This document shows, one piece after another, positions 1 to 6,267 of a stretch of 7,079 nt of DNA. Below the pieces are notes generated by a model, which saw only the letters and a list, made by a program, of their open reading frames with translations, searched no databases and was not told the origin of the DNA. The stretch is from Maricaulis sp. (GTDB taxonomy: Bacteria > Pseudomonadota > Alphaproteobacteria > Caulobacterales > Maricaulaceae). How positions within the stretch are numbered: position 1 is the stretch's first letter; every line of letters starts with the position of its first letter. The translations under genes were made by a program, and so were the position numbers. The DNA is taken from contig NZLV01000005.1 in assembly GCA_002694345.1 (NCBI GenBank), positions 3,680 through 10,758 on the forward strand, in the 5' to 3' direction.

Positions 1-1017
1 TATTCCGACTGCTGGCGCCTGGTCGAAGGTGTCGAGGACAATAGCTGCCGCTGGGCCAATGACGGGGAATGCGACGAGCCGGGCTTCGGCACCGGCGCCT
101 GCACGCAGGCCACCGATCTGGGCGATTGCGGCGACATCATCCATCTGCGCTTCCGCAATGACAGTTGTGAAACCGCGTTCGACGGGGTCTGCAATGAGCC
201 GGGCGTCGGGGACGGCACCTGTCAGGACCGCACCGACCGCGCCGACTGTTTCGGCCGCGACCGCCCGCTGACCATCAATGACCATTATTTCGGCCATGAC
301 GACCGGGTCTTCATGGACACGACAGCCTTTCCCTGGGTCGTGGTCGGCCAGATCAGCTTCGACTCCGGCGGCGCCTGCACGGCCACCCTGATTGCGGACG
401 ATGTCCTGATCACGGCAGCCCACTGCATCGCCGACAACGGTCAATTCGACATGCGCGGCACCTTCACCACCGGCTATGGCCGGCCCGGCGGGGCTGTCTC
501 GGCCCGGATCGTGGACTATTTCACCGACCCGCAATGGGATGAGCAGCGCTTCTCCTCCACGGATGATCTGGACGGGACGGATTGGGCCCTGCTGCGGATC
601 GACACGCCGCTGGGTGCCGAGCTGGGCCATGTCGGGGTTCGCGGCCTGGTGGATACGGCCGGATCACGCGGAGCCCTGAGGGCCGACCTCTACCAGGCCG
701 GATACAGCTGGGACACGGGCGAGCACCTGTCCGGCAATATCGGCTGCCACATGGTGCAGGTCTATGACGACAACACGATGGCGCATGATTGCGACACCAC
801 GCGCGGCGATAGCGGTTCGCCCTTCATGGTGCGCGACGGGGACGAGTATTTCGTTGTCGCCACCGACTCCAATTTCCGGTCCAATCCGGGCGGCCCGATG
901 ATCTATATCGCTGCGCGGTCTGATCGCTGGATCCAGTATTATGAGGACTTCGCGGCCGGCCGGATCGGCCGCATGCGCCAGCAACGCCCGGCGGGTGGCG
1001 TCAAGCCGCCCAAATAG
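1..1017 (+). CDS. Secreted trypsin-like serine protease with N-terminal Cys-rich repeats (5' end missing)
   Basis: The reading frame is open from base 1 to the TAG at 1015-1017, giving 338 residues without the true start. An ATG at 313 is internal: the frame upstream is coding and carries two Cys-rich modules (residues 16-43 and 56-83 of the visible part). The catalytic domain follows at about residues 112-315. Its chymotrypsin-fold triad is visible: His141 in LITAAHC, Asp194 in GTDWALLRID and Ser271 in DTTRGDSGSPF. The residue six before the Ser is Asp265, which in trypsin would favour cleavage after Lys/Arg. However, the CDTTRGDSGSP context also resembles the V8/glutamyl-endopeptidase branch, so specificity is open. 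Cysteines fit an extracytoplasmic protein, and a signal peptide is expected in the missing part. The tail is basic and Pro/Gly-rich. It converges with the Fes-like esterase gene, with 6 nt between the stops. Protease assignment is firm; substrate and cell-surface or secreted location are inference. Confidence 0.9.
   Translation, partial: YSDCWRLVEGVEDNSCRWANDGECDEPGFGTGACTQATDLGDCGDIIHLRFRNDSCETAFDGVCNEPGVGDGTCQDRTDRADCFGRDRPLTINDHYFGHDDRVFMDTTAFPWVVVGQISFDSGGACTATLIADDVLITAAHCIADNGQFDMRGTFTTGYGRPGGAVSARIVDYFTDPQWDEQRFSSTDDLDGTDWALLRIDTPLGAELGHVGVRGLVDTAGSRGALRADLYQAGYSWDTGEHLSGNIGCHMVQVYDDNTMAHDCDTTRGDSGSPFMVRDGDEYFVVATDSNFRSNPGGPMIYIAARSDRWIQYYEDFAAGRIGRMRQQRPAGGVKPPK
46..249 (+). repeat. 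Two 28-residue Cys-rich modules in the protease N-terminus
   Basis: Within the protease frame, two segments (46-129 and 166-249) share identical cysteine spacing, C-x7-C-x9-C-x8-C. They also share the pattern DG-C-(D/N)EPG-x-G-x-G-x-C...TD-x-x-DC, and lie 40 codons apart. A further Cys at codon 4, in the context YSDC, matches the end of such a module, so at least one more copy probably lies left of the window. Four cysteines per module and many acidic residues suggest two disulfides and perhaps a bound metal, like small LDL-receptor-type modules. That is an analogy, not a domain match I could verify. Confidence 0.75.
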
Positions 1018-1023
1018 CCGGCC

Positions 1024-2277
1024 TCACTCCGGCCCGAGCAGATCCACAAGACCGTCGGCCAACGCATGCCGCCAGCCCGCCACATCATGACCCCCGGCAA
1101 ATTCATGGCGGGTCACGGCATGGCCCTGCGCTTCCAGCACGTCGGCGAAGCGGCGATTGGTCTCCAGCATGACATGGCCGGCATTTGTGCCGGTCTCGAC
1201 ATATTCCAGCCGACCGGCCGCCAGGAAGAAGCGCGACGGAGAGGTGCCGGCTTGTGGCACATGGCGCGCCAGCCATTCAGGTGCCTCACCCGTCGGTGAC
1301 CAGTAGTAACTGCCCGACAACGAGATCGCGCCGGCAAAGAGATCCGGTCGTTCCAGCACGGCCAGGGACGCCACCAATCCCCGCCGCGAGGCACCTGCCA
1401 GGATGACCGGACAGTGAGGACCGGCCAGGCCTTCACGCACCAGCCAGGGCTGTAACTCATTGGCCAGGAAGTCGACCTGGTCTCGATAGGCCCGACCCGC
1501 ACTGGCCGGGTCCAGCTGATCGACCAGGACGAGATAGGTTGGCGGTATGTGCCCGGCAGAGGCCAGATTGTGCAGGATGTCCCGCGCCGGCGCGCGCTCG
1601 CCCCAGAGAAAGGCATCATAGAGCACCAGGACCGGGGCACACGGCGCGGCGCTCGCGGCCCTTTGCACGCGCAGGCGGACTTCACGTCCCAGCGCCGTAC
1701 TGACCAGGTCATGCGTGTCCGGCGGGCCCGGCCAAGTCAGGACCGGCCGTACCGGACTTCGGTCGGGTGCCCGGTCCAGTCTCAGCACCGACTCGGCCGC
1801 CCGCCCCTGCAGGCGGCGCGGATTTTGGGGGTCCGGCTGACGGACCCAATCGGCATCCCGCGCTTCCAGGAAGGAGTAGACCGCCTCGACATCGCGGGGC
1901 ACGTCCAGCTGGATCCACCAGATCGGCGTGCCGGGCAGTCGCTGCAGCGGAAGGGTGAAGTCCCGCTCATAGTCCAGGACGGGCTGGCGGGCGAGCGGTG
2001 CCGCGATGACGCTGTCCAGGCGCACGGCCTGCGCATCCGGCGCCGACCGGTAGATGAAGGTGACACGGGACAGACCATCATCCGACGCGTGCGGTTCAAT
2101 GATCGGAAAGGGCCTTTGGTTCAGCTCGTTCCAGACCAGTTCCACCGCCTGCGGCTGAAGCGTCAGCCGCTCCTGCGCGGCCTGCAGCGCTGCAGGCAAT
2201 TGCGCGGACACCGGCCCGGTCCAAAGGGACAGCGCTGATCCGATCACAATGCCCCAGCTCAACAGGCGCGGCCGCAT
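1024..2277 (-). CDS. Exported Fes-like esterase (alpha/beta hydrolase)
   Basis: Starting at the ATG at 2277 gives 417 residues. The first 25 form a classical signal peptide (basic start, hydrophobic core, cleavage at VSA|Q), so the enzyme acts in the periplasm or beyond. Residues about 70-155 resemble the N-terminal domain of enterobactin esterase Fes (RLPGTPIWW, ending PDPQNP). Residues about 195-417 are the hydrolase domain. Predicted nucleophile is Ser297 in GASRRGL, predicted base is His397 in AGGHDVAGW, and the acid probably lies in the GRLEYVETGTN segment (about 355-365). The SGSYYW segment after the elbow and the GGHD..W ending match Fes closely. Fes has GQSFGG at the elbow; here the residue two after Ser is Arg. 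Family members hydrolyse ester bonds of catecholate siderophores, but Fes itself is cytoplasmic and no siderophore or TonB gene is in the window, so the substrate is unknown. A GTG at 2301 is a weaker alternative start. Confidence 0.85.
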   Translation of the reverse strand: MRPRLLSWGIVIGSALSLWTGPVSAQLPAALQAAQERLTLQPQAVELVWNELNQRPFPIIEPHASDDGLSRVTFIYRSAPDAQAVRLDSVIAAPLARQPVLDYERDFTLPLQRLPGTPIWWIQLDVPRDVEAVYSFLEARDADWVRQPDPQNPRRLQGRAAESVLRLDRAPDRSPVRPVLTWPGPPDTHDLVSTALGREVRLRVQRAASAAPCAPVLVLYDAFLWGERAPARDILHNLASAGHIPPTYLVLVDQLDPASAGRAYRDQVDFLANELQPWLVREGLAGPHCPVILAGASRRGLVASLAVLERPDLFAGAISLSGSYYWSPTGEAPEWLARHVPQAGTSPSRFFLAAGRLEYVETGTNAGHVMLETNRRFADVLEAQGHAVTRHEFAGGHDVAGWRHALADGLVDLLGPE

Positions 2278-2289
2278 GCCCCTATCCCT
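2278..2289 (-). promoter_or_regulatory. Ribosome binding site that decides the esterase start
   Basis: Read leftward, the bases before the ATG at 2277 are AGGGATAGGGGC, a purine-rich Shine-Dalgarno-like stretch at suitable distance. The in-frame GTG at 2301 has no such sequence upstream. It would also add eight mostly charged residues ahead of an already complete signal peptide. This favours the ATG. Confidence 0.55.
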
Positions 2290-2343
2290 TTTTCCCGTCA
2301 CGCGGTCAGTCTAACGTCATCCCAAAGAACGGGGAGACCATCA

Positions 2344-3015
2344 ATGACAGCCTTGACCCAACGGCTTGCCGGGGACCGTGCGGCCCAGATCATCCTGGGC
2401 CTGTCCGCCCTGTTCGGCCTGGCCTATCTCTTCCATGATTTCGGGCTGGCCGCGCCCTATCCGGGCAATGTCGTGATCAAGGCCGCCGGGATCATCCTGC
2501 TGGCCGGCTTTGCCTTGCAGCAAAAACACCCCGTCCTGGCCCTCGGCCTCTTCCTGGGATCGCTGGGCGATATCTTCCTGGCGCTGGAACCCACCCAGCT
2601 GGCAGCCGGTATCGGTGCCTTCGGGCTTGGGCATCTGGTCTATATCTACCTGTTCGCCCGCATCCGCCTGACCCATGGTGGCCGGGCTGGCTGGAGCCGG
2701 ATCGCCGCCCTGGCCCTGGCGGCCTATGGCGTTGTGATCCTGTCCTGGTTGCAGCCCTATTTCGGCGAGCTTCAGATCCCGGCCTCGATCTATAACGGCA
2801 TCATCATGGTCATGGCCGTGCTGGCCCTGATCGGAAGAGCCTCTCCGATTGCCGTGGCTGGAGCCCTGCTCTTCGTGCTGTCTGACAGCGTGCTGGCCGT
2901 CCGCCTGTTCGCGGAGCAATGGCCGTGGGCCGGCTGGGTGGTCTGGATCAGCTATTATCTCGGCCAGGCCGGGATCGCGATTGGTCTGACCGAACCACTT
3001 CCCGGCAAGGCCTAG
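2344..3015 (+). CDS. YhhN-family membrane protein, probable lysoplasmalogenase
   Basis: This 223-residue protein is almost entirely hydrophobic, with about seven or eight membrane helices. It has the hallmark segments of the YhhN/TMEM86 family: LGSLGDIFLAL (Asp76), GLGHLVYIYLF (His97) and GALLFVLSDSVLAV (Asp181) followed by a YYLGQ segment. Eukaryotic members of this family hydrolyse the vinyl-ether bond of lysoplasmalogens, and the two buried Asp residues are the family's conserved acids. Bacterial members are annotated by homology, so the reaction here is inferred. Length is normal for the family. The start is supported by GGGGAG at 2331-2336, 7 nt before the ATG. It diverges from the Fes-like esterase across a 66-nt spacer and ends tail to tail with the DUF481 gene, sharing CTAG. 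Confidence 0.85.
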   Translation: MTALTQRLAGDRAAQIILGLSALFGLAYLFHDFGLAAPYPGNVVIKAAGIILLAGFALQQKHPVLALGLFLGSLGDIFLALEPTQLAAGIGAFGLGHLVYIYLFARIRLTHGGRAGWSRIAALALAAYGVVILSWLQPYFGELQIPASIYNGIIMVMAVLALIGRASPIAVAGALLFVLSDSVLAVRLFAEQWPWAGWVVWISYYLGQAGIAIGLTEPLPGKA

Positions 3016-4061
3016 AATTCGCGGACGATCGAGAAGTCGAGCCGGCTGTCCGTGGCTTCCACGCCCGGCTGCGGCTCGAACTCGTGTTTGACGCGATAGC
3101 CCAGTTCGACGCCCCAGCTGTCCGAGATTGCTGTGGTCAGCTGGAAGCGCTGTTCCCCGCGCGGCTCAGGGCCGGCCAGTAAGGTCGTTTCCGCAGATAA
3201 TTGCGCGGTCTCCGTCAGCGCCAGATCATAGACAGAGCCGAATTCCAGAACCCAGCGCGTCCGGCCCTGCTGTCCGACCGGGACCCGGTGGCGCACGCCC
3301 GGACCGGCGCGCAGGATCCAGCTCTGCCGCTCACTGTCGAGCGGATGATAAGTCCCGCCCGCGGCGAGCAGGGTTGAATAGTCATAGCCGGACATGCGGT
3401 CCTGCTCGTAGCTGGAGCCGACGAAATAGCTCCACTGGTCCACGGAGGGCTGCTCGCCCCGGGCTTCGAGGATCAGACGGTCCCGCGTCGTGACACCGGC
3501 ATTCTCGGTGTAGAAATACTCGGCCTTGCCGTCGAACCCCCAGCCGCCATTGAGCGGGCGCCGGAATTCCAGCGCGAGATTGTAATCGGTCTGATCGGTA
3601 TTGCCTTGATCGATGGCCAGGCCCAGCTTGACCCGCCCATCCCAGTGATAGGGATGCAGCCAGTCCGTGGCGCCACCCCAATGACGCACACGACGCGTGA
3701 CACCGGTATCATTTGCAGTCTCAGGCGTTGCGCCGACAGGGCGGGTCTCATTCTCCGGGCCGGACAGGTTGACCCCGCCGGCATGGGTCACCAGCACCGG
3801 TTCCCCGGGATGGGCCGACGCGCTCCAGCTCTCCACCAGTCCCAGACGGCGCGGTGCGAGTTCGGCGATGGCCGCCATCACGGTTTCGCGCCCACCCGGC
3901 GTTACGCTGGCCAGAAGATCGGCTGTTTCCAGGAATTCCACATCGCTCTGCTGCCGGTCGGCGGCTTCGAGCAGGGTCCGGTAATCATCGGACAGATCAG
4001 CATGGGCAGACGAGCCACAGATCGCCGCCGCCGTGACAAGCGGAAGTACAAACAAGCGCAT
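3012..4061 (-). CDS. DUF481 outer-membrane beta-barrel protein
   Basis: From the ATG at 4061 the protein has 349 residues. Residues 1-21 are a signal peptide with cleavage at AHA|D. A periplasmic N-terminal part (about 22-135) is helical at first (DDYRTLLEAADRQQ) and then low in structure. From about residue 140 alternating polar/hydrophobic strands begin at WDGRVKLGLAIDQGNTD, which matches the DUF481 (YdiY-like, 'salt-induced outer membrane protein') family including its GNT motif. The strands continue to a C-terminal Phe, the usual recognition residue for barrel insertion by the Bam machinery. Function of the family is unknown. A TTG at 4067 would add two residues, but it leaves AAAGG too close, whereas AAAGG lies about 9 nt before the ATG. 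It lies downstream of rpoH, separated by a terminator, so it probably has its own promoter. Confidence 0.85.
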   Translation of the reverse strand: MRLFVLPLVTAAAICGSSAHADLSDDYRTLLEAADRQQSDVEFLETADLLASVTPGGRETVMAAIAELAPRRLGLVESWSASAHPGEPVLVTHAGGVNLSGPENETRPVGATPETANDTGVTRRVRHWGGATDWLHPYHWDGRVKLGLAIDQGNTDQTDYNLALEFRRPLNGGWGFDGKAEYFYTENAGVTTRDRLILEARGEQPSVDQWSYFVGSSYEQDRMSGYDYSTLLAAGGTYHPLDSERQSWILRAGPGVRHRVPVGQQGRTRWVLEFGSVYDLALTETAQLSAETTLLAGPEPRGEQRFQLTTAISDSWGVELGYRVKHEFEPQPGVEATDSRLDFSIVREF

Positions 4062-4071
4062 ACGCAAGACC

Positions 4072-4086
4072 TTTCGTATGACGAAA
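4072..4086 (-). promoter_or_regulatory. Palindrome over the DUF481 leader and Shine-Dalgarno
   Basis: Read leftward the sequence is TTTCGTCATACGAAA: perfect 6-bp arms around a 3-base centre, 10 nt before the DUF481 ATG. The right arm runs into the AAAGG ribosome binding site. The left arm overlaps the T-tract of the rpoH terminator. It could be an operator or a leader hairpin that masks the ribosome binding site. The arms are AT-rich for this genome, but no protein is known to me for this site. Confidence 0.35.
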
Positions 4087-4111
4087 AGCCTACCGGCTGG
4101 GCACCGGCAGG
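4084..4111 (-). terminator. Rho-independent terminator of rpoH
   Basis: Read leftward, CCTGCCGG (4111-4104) pairs with CCGGTAGG (4096-4089) around a 7-nt loop. That makes an 8-bp stem with one G-U pair, followed by CTTTT. It starts about 30 nt after the rpoH stop and fits an intrinsic terminator with a short T-tract. It would separate rpoH transcripts from the DUF481 gene. Confidence 0.6.
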
Positions 4112-4141
4112 TCCAGTCATGCGATAGGGGCTTGCCGCAAA

Positions 4142-5029
4142 CTAGTTGAGAAGGCCTTGATCCGCGGCCATCTGTTTCATGGCTTTCTGCAGCTTTTCAA
4201 AGGCCCGCACCTCGATCTGGCGGATCCGCTCACGGCTGACACCGTAATGATCGGCCAGTTCCTCAAGCGTCTTGGGCTCTTCGGACAGGCGGCGTTCCTG
4301 AAGAATGTGCTGTTCGCGCTCATTGAGCTCGCCCATGGCGGACTGAAGCAAGGTCATCCGGGTTTCGAACTCGTCCGACTGGGCCAGTTCTTCTTCCTGG
4401 CTTTCCGCTTCATCGTCCGACAGCCAGTCCTGCCATTGCCCCTCGCCTTCCGTACCGCGCAGCGGCGCGTTCAGGGACGCGTCGGGACCGGACAGACGGC
4501 CATTCATGGAGACGACATCGTCTTCGGTGACGCCCAGCTTGGTGGCGATCGCCTCGACCTGATCCGGCTTGAGGTCACCCTCATCGATGGCCTGCATCTG
4601 GCTCTTCATGCGGCGCAGATTGAAGAAGAGCTTCTTCTGGGCGGCCGTCGTGCCCATCTTCACCAGCGACCAGGACCGCAGGATGTATTCCTGGATCGAG
4701 GCGCGGATCCACCACATGGCATAGGTGGCCAGGCGGAAACCCTTGTCGGGATCGAATTTCTTGACGGCCTGCATCAGGCCGACATTGCCTTCGGAGATCA
4801 CTTCGGCGACCGGCAGGCCATAGCCGCGATAGCCCATGGCAATCTTGGCAACGAGGCGCAGGTGCGAGGTCACCAGTTTCTCGGCGGCCTGGGTGTCCTC
4901 GTGCTCACGCCAGCGCTTGCCCAGCATGAACTCCTCATCCTTGGACAGCATCGGAAAGCGGCGGATCTCCGCGAGATAGCTGGAGAGCCCCTGTTCGGGC
5001 GAGAGCGCGACTGAAACTGCATTGGCCAT
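4142..5029 (-). CDS. rpoH: RNA polymerase heat-shock sigma factor RpoH (sigma-32)
   Basis: The 295-residue protein directs RNA polymerase to heat-shock promoters. Region 1.2 (LSSYLAEIRRFPMLSKDEE) leads into region 2 at about 50-120, with the core-binding and -10 recognition segments VAEVISEGNVGLMQAVKKF and FRLATYAMWWIRASIQEYIL. The RpoH box QKKLFFNLR, which separates sigma-32 from other sigma-70 proteins, is at 131-139. Region 4 (about 229-284) ends with the helix-turn-helix TLEELADHYGVSRERIRQIE that reads the -35 element. Length is normal and nothing is missing. An ATG at 5038 lies three codons upstream, but its purine stretch GGGATAGG directly abuts it. The ATG at 5029 has AGGA 8 nt upstream and is preferred. 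It lies downstream of the ECF/DUF6768 operon on the same strand, with a 176-nt gap. Many Alphaproteobacteria have more than one rpoH; which copy this is cannot be told. Confidence 0.95.
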   Translation of the reverse strand: MANAVSVALSPEQGLSSYLAEIRRFPMLSKDEEFMLGKRWREHEDTQAAEKLVTSHLRLVAKIAMGYRGYGLPVAEVISEGNVGLMQAVKKFDPDKGFRLATYAMWWIRASIQEYILRSWSLVKMGTTAAQKKLFFNLRRMKSQMQAIDEGDLKPDQVEAIATKLGVTEDDVVSMNGRLSGPDASLNAPLRGTEGEGQWQDWLSDDEAESQEEELAQSDEFETRMTLLQSAMGELNEREQHILQERRLSEEPKTLEELADHYGVSRERIRQIEVRAFEKLQKAMKQMAADQGLLN

Positions 5030-5104
5030 AAGCAACATCCTATCCCATCAGCAAACGGCAGACATGCGTCATTTGCACGCCCCCCATTGCCGTGTCCGAG
5101 ACCT

Positions 5105-5132
5105 ATTTGGGGATCGATTTCCACGAATGTAA
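5105..5132 (-). promoter_or_regulatory. Possible sigma-32-type promoter of rpoH
   Basis: Read leftward, CCCCAAAT (5112-5105) matches the sigma-32 -10 consensus CCCCATNT at all but one fixed position. TTACAT (5132-5127) lies 14 nt upstream of it, in the -35 place, but matches TTGAAA at only three of six bases. A start point just downstream would give a leader of about 70 nt. Autoregulation of rpoH is known in some Alphaproteobacteria. The site here is a sequence suggestion only. Confidence 0.3.
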
Positions 5133-5160
5133 CCCCCTCACGCCCGTGTGATGTGAATGA

Positions 5161-5179
5161 GGGCCATTCGTGAATGCCC
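5161..5179 (-). other. Imperfect dyad downstream of the DUF6768 gene
   Basis: GGGCCATTC and GAATGCCC face each other across two bases, with one unpaired C. This is a short stem about 27 nt after the DUF6768 stop. There is no T-tract in the leftward direction (TCATTCACATC follows), so as a terminator it is weak. No better candidate exists before rpoH. Confidence 0.25.
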
Positions 5180-5205
5180 GACCGCTGCGCTGGGACACTG
5201 TCCGG

Positions 5206-5595
5206 TCAGACGGTTTCCCGCGCCTGGCCCCGCGCCAGCTGGAGCTCCAGGCGCTTGATTTCGCGCAGGACGCGGTTGGACAGGAGCTGATAACCCAGCG
5301 TGGATTTCATGAAGAGGCCGACAAAGATCGACACCATGATCAGGATGCCCCAGCGCATCGTCATCACCGGATCCGTGGTCTGGAACATCTTCCAGGCGGC
5401 CCAGATGGCGATACCGGCGGCCACGATATTGGTGATGTAGATCACCCACATCACCCAGGCCAGCTTACCTCGGAACAGGGCGAAAGCCTGGGCGAAATAG
5501 CCGGGTTCTTCACCCAGTTCGCCGAAAATCTCGCGATCTTCCGCGTCCAGGGCCTCGCTGATCATCCGGTCGAGATCATCTGTTGAACGGGTCAT
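5206..5595 (-). CDS. DUF6768-type small membrane protein paired with ECF sigma factor
   Basis: From the ATG at 5595 the protein has 129 residues. It consists of an acidic cytoplasmic-looking N-terminus (DDLDRMISEALDAEDREIF, then GELGEEPGYFAQAFALFRG), a membrane helix at about 46-69, a second at about 81-99, and a C-terminal amphipathic helix ending LREIKRLELQLA. This order matches the family I know as DUF6768, which is often encoded next to ECF sigma factors; its function is unknown. The start is set by the strong ribosome binding site AGGAAGGAGAGGGAG immediately upstream, which lies inside the sigma gene. The first 20 nt overlap the sigma gene's end, so translation is probably coupled. The sequence has no Cys or His, so it is not a zinc-binding (ZAS) anti-sigma factor. 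A role in holding or modulating the sigma factor at the membrane is inferred from position alone. An upstream ATG at 5649, entirely inside the sigma gene, is unlikely. Confidence 0.8.
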   Translation of the reverse strand: MTRSTDDLDRMISEALDAEDREIFGELGEEPGYFAQAFALFRGKLAWVMWVIYITNIVAAGIAIWAAWKMFQTTDPVMTMRWGILIMVSIFVGLFMKSTLGYQLLSNRVLREIKRLELQLARGQARETV

Positions 5596-6163
5596 CTCCC
5601 TCTCCTTCCTGATGGGGATCCAATTGGGCGGCGAGCTTGCGCCGCGCATGCATGAGCCGGGTCTTCACCGTGCCAGCCGGCACGCCGAGGACAACCGAGA
5701 TCTCCGAAACGGTGAGCCCGTCCTGATGGTGCAGGGCGAGCGTGACGCGCTGCGCGTCGGGCAGTTGCGCCATGGCCCGGCGGACAAGGGCCAGGTCGGA
5801 CCGCATTTCCGCTTCTCCGGCGCCGTCAATCCGGGCATCGGCGAGCTCCGCGGTCAGATCCCGGCTCAAACGGCGCTCGGTCTGCCGGACCTTCACCCGG
5901 GCCGCCGCCTTGCGCGAGACGATCCGGTAGGCCCAGGCGGGAAAGGCGGCGGGGGCGTTCAGCCGGTTCAGCCCGCGGACGATATCCAGCCAAGCATCTT
6001 GCAGGATGTCATGCGCCTGGTCCCGGTCATCGCTGAGGCGCCGGGCGTGACGCAGCAGGTCCGGCTGCCAGAGACGGACCAGCCGGCTGACAGCCAGACG
6101 GTCTCCGCCCTGTGCCTGAAGGACCAGATACTCGCCCAGAATGCGTTTTCGGCTATAGGCCAT
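5576..6163 (-). CDS. ECF-family RNA polymerase sigma factor
   Basis: The 195-residue product has the two domains of a group 4 (ECF) sigma factor. Sigma-2 spans about residues 24-90, with the core-binding motif AHDILQDAWLDIVRGL and the FPAWAYRIVSRKAA segment. Sigma-4 spans about 124-178, with the helix-turn-helix TVSEISVVLGVPAGTVKTRL. A charged linker joins them, and there is no extra C-terminal domain. The ATG at 6163 is chosen because AGGGA lies 8 nt upstream; a TTG at 6232 would add 23 residues not typical of the family. The last 20 nt overlap the DUF6768 gene, forming a two-gene operon. Paired GACCGGTT motifs lie just upstream. Signal and regulon are unknown, and I do not assign an ECF subgroup. 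Identification as an ECF sigma factor is firm. Confidence 0.92.
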   Translation of the reverse strand: MAYSRKRILGEYLVLQAQGGDRLAVSRLVRLWQPDLLRHARRLSDDRDQAHDILQDAWLDIVRGLNRLNAPAAFPAWAYRIVSRKAAARVKVRQTERRLSRDLTAELADARIDGAGEAEMRSDLALVRRAMAQLPDAQRVTLALHHQDGLTVSEISVVLGVPAGTVKTRLMHARRKLAAQLDPHQEGEGDDPFNR

Positions 6164-6186
6164 GCGTGCGTCCCTGCGGCCCTCAA

Positions 6187-6229
6187 GACCGGTTTCAGGA
6201 ACAAGGTGCGCGATTTTCCCGGACCGGTT
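6187..6229. repeat. Paired GACCGGTT motifs upstream of the ECF gene
   Basis: GACCGGTT occurs at 6187-6194 and again at 6222-6229, 35 bp apart centre to centre. Each contains the palindrome ACCGGT. Both sit in the 104-nt spacer before the ECF sigma gene, where a promoter or operator would be expected. In GC-rich DNA a chance repeat of 8 bp is not negligible. Confidence 0.3.
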
Positions 6230-6267
6230 CAATCGGGATCACGGTCCTGCGCAAACGCTGCCGGGTG

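Noticed and set aside
29..271. Separate 80-codon gene at the left edge
   Set aside because: It is in another frame of the protease, whose own frame is open from base 1 and encodes the Cys modules; the 80-codon product is Ala/Thr/Pro-rich noise.
313..1017. Protease starting at the ATG at 313
   Set aside because: The frame continues upstream with ordered Cys repeats and native codon bias, and no signal peptide follows this ATG, so it is internal.
1549..2238. Rightward 229-codon frame antisense to the Fes-like esterase
   Set aside because: The esterase has clear family motifs and a signal peptide; the antisense product is Arg/Gln-rich low-complexity sequence typical of shadow frames.
2341..2919. 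Leftward 192-codon frame antisense to the YhhN-family gene, Gln/Asp/Gly-rich
   Set aside because: The composition follows from reading hydrophobic GC-rich codons backward; the sense product has strong family motifs.
4112..4141. CCCCTATC as a sigma-32 -10 box for the DUF481 gene
   Set aside because: No -35-like sequence lies at a suitable distance upstream, and the rpoH terminator lies between it and the gene.
4157..5014. Long rightward open frame (285 codons) antisense to rpoH
   Set aside because: It mirrors the certain rpoH gene; long antisense frames are expected opposite GC3-biased genes. Its translation has no recognisable domain and no good ribosome binding site.
5138..5449. Leftward 103-codon frame overlapping the DUF6768 gene
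   Set aside because: It is His/Asp/Gly-rich and out of frame with the well-supported DUF6768 product.
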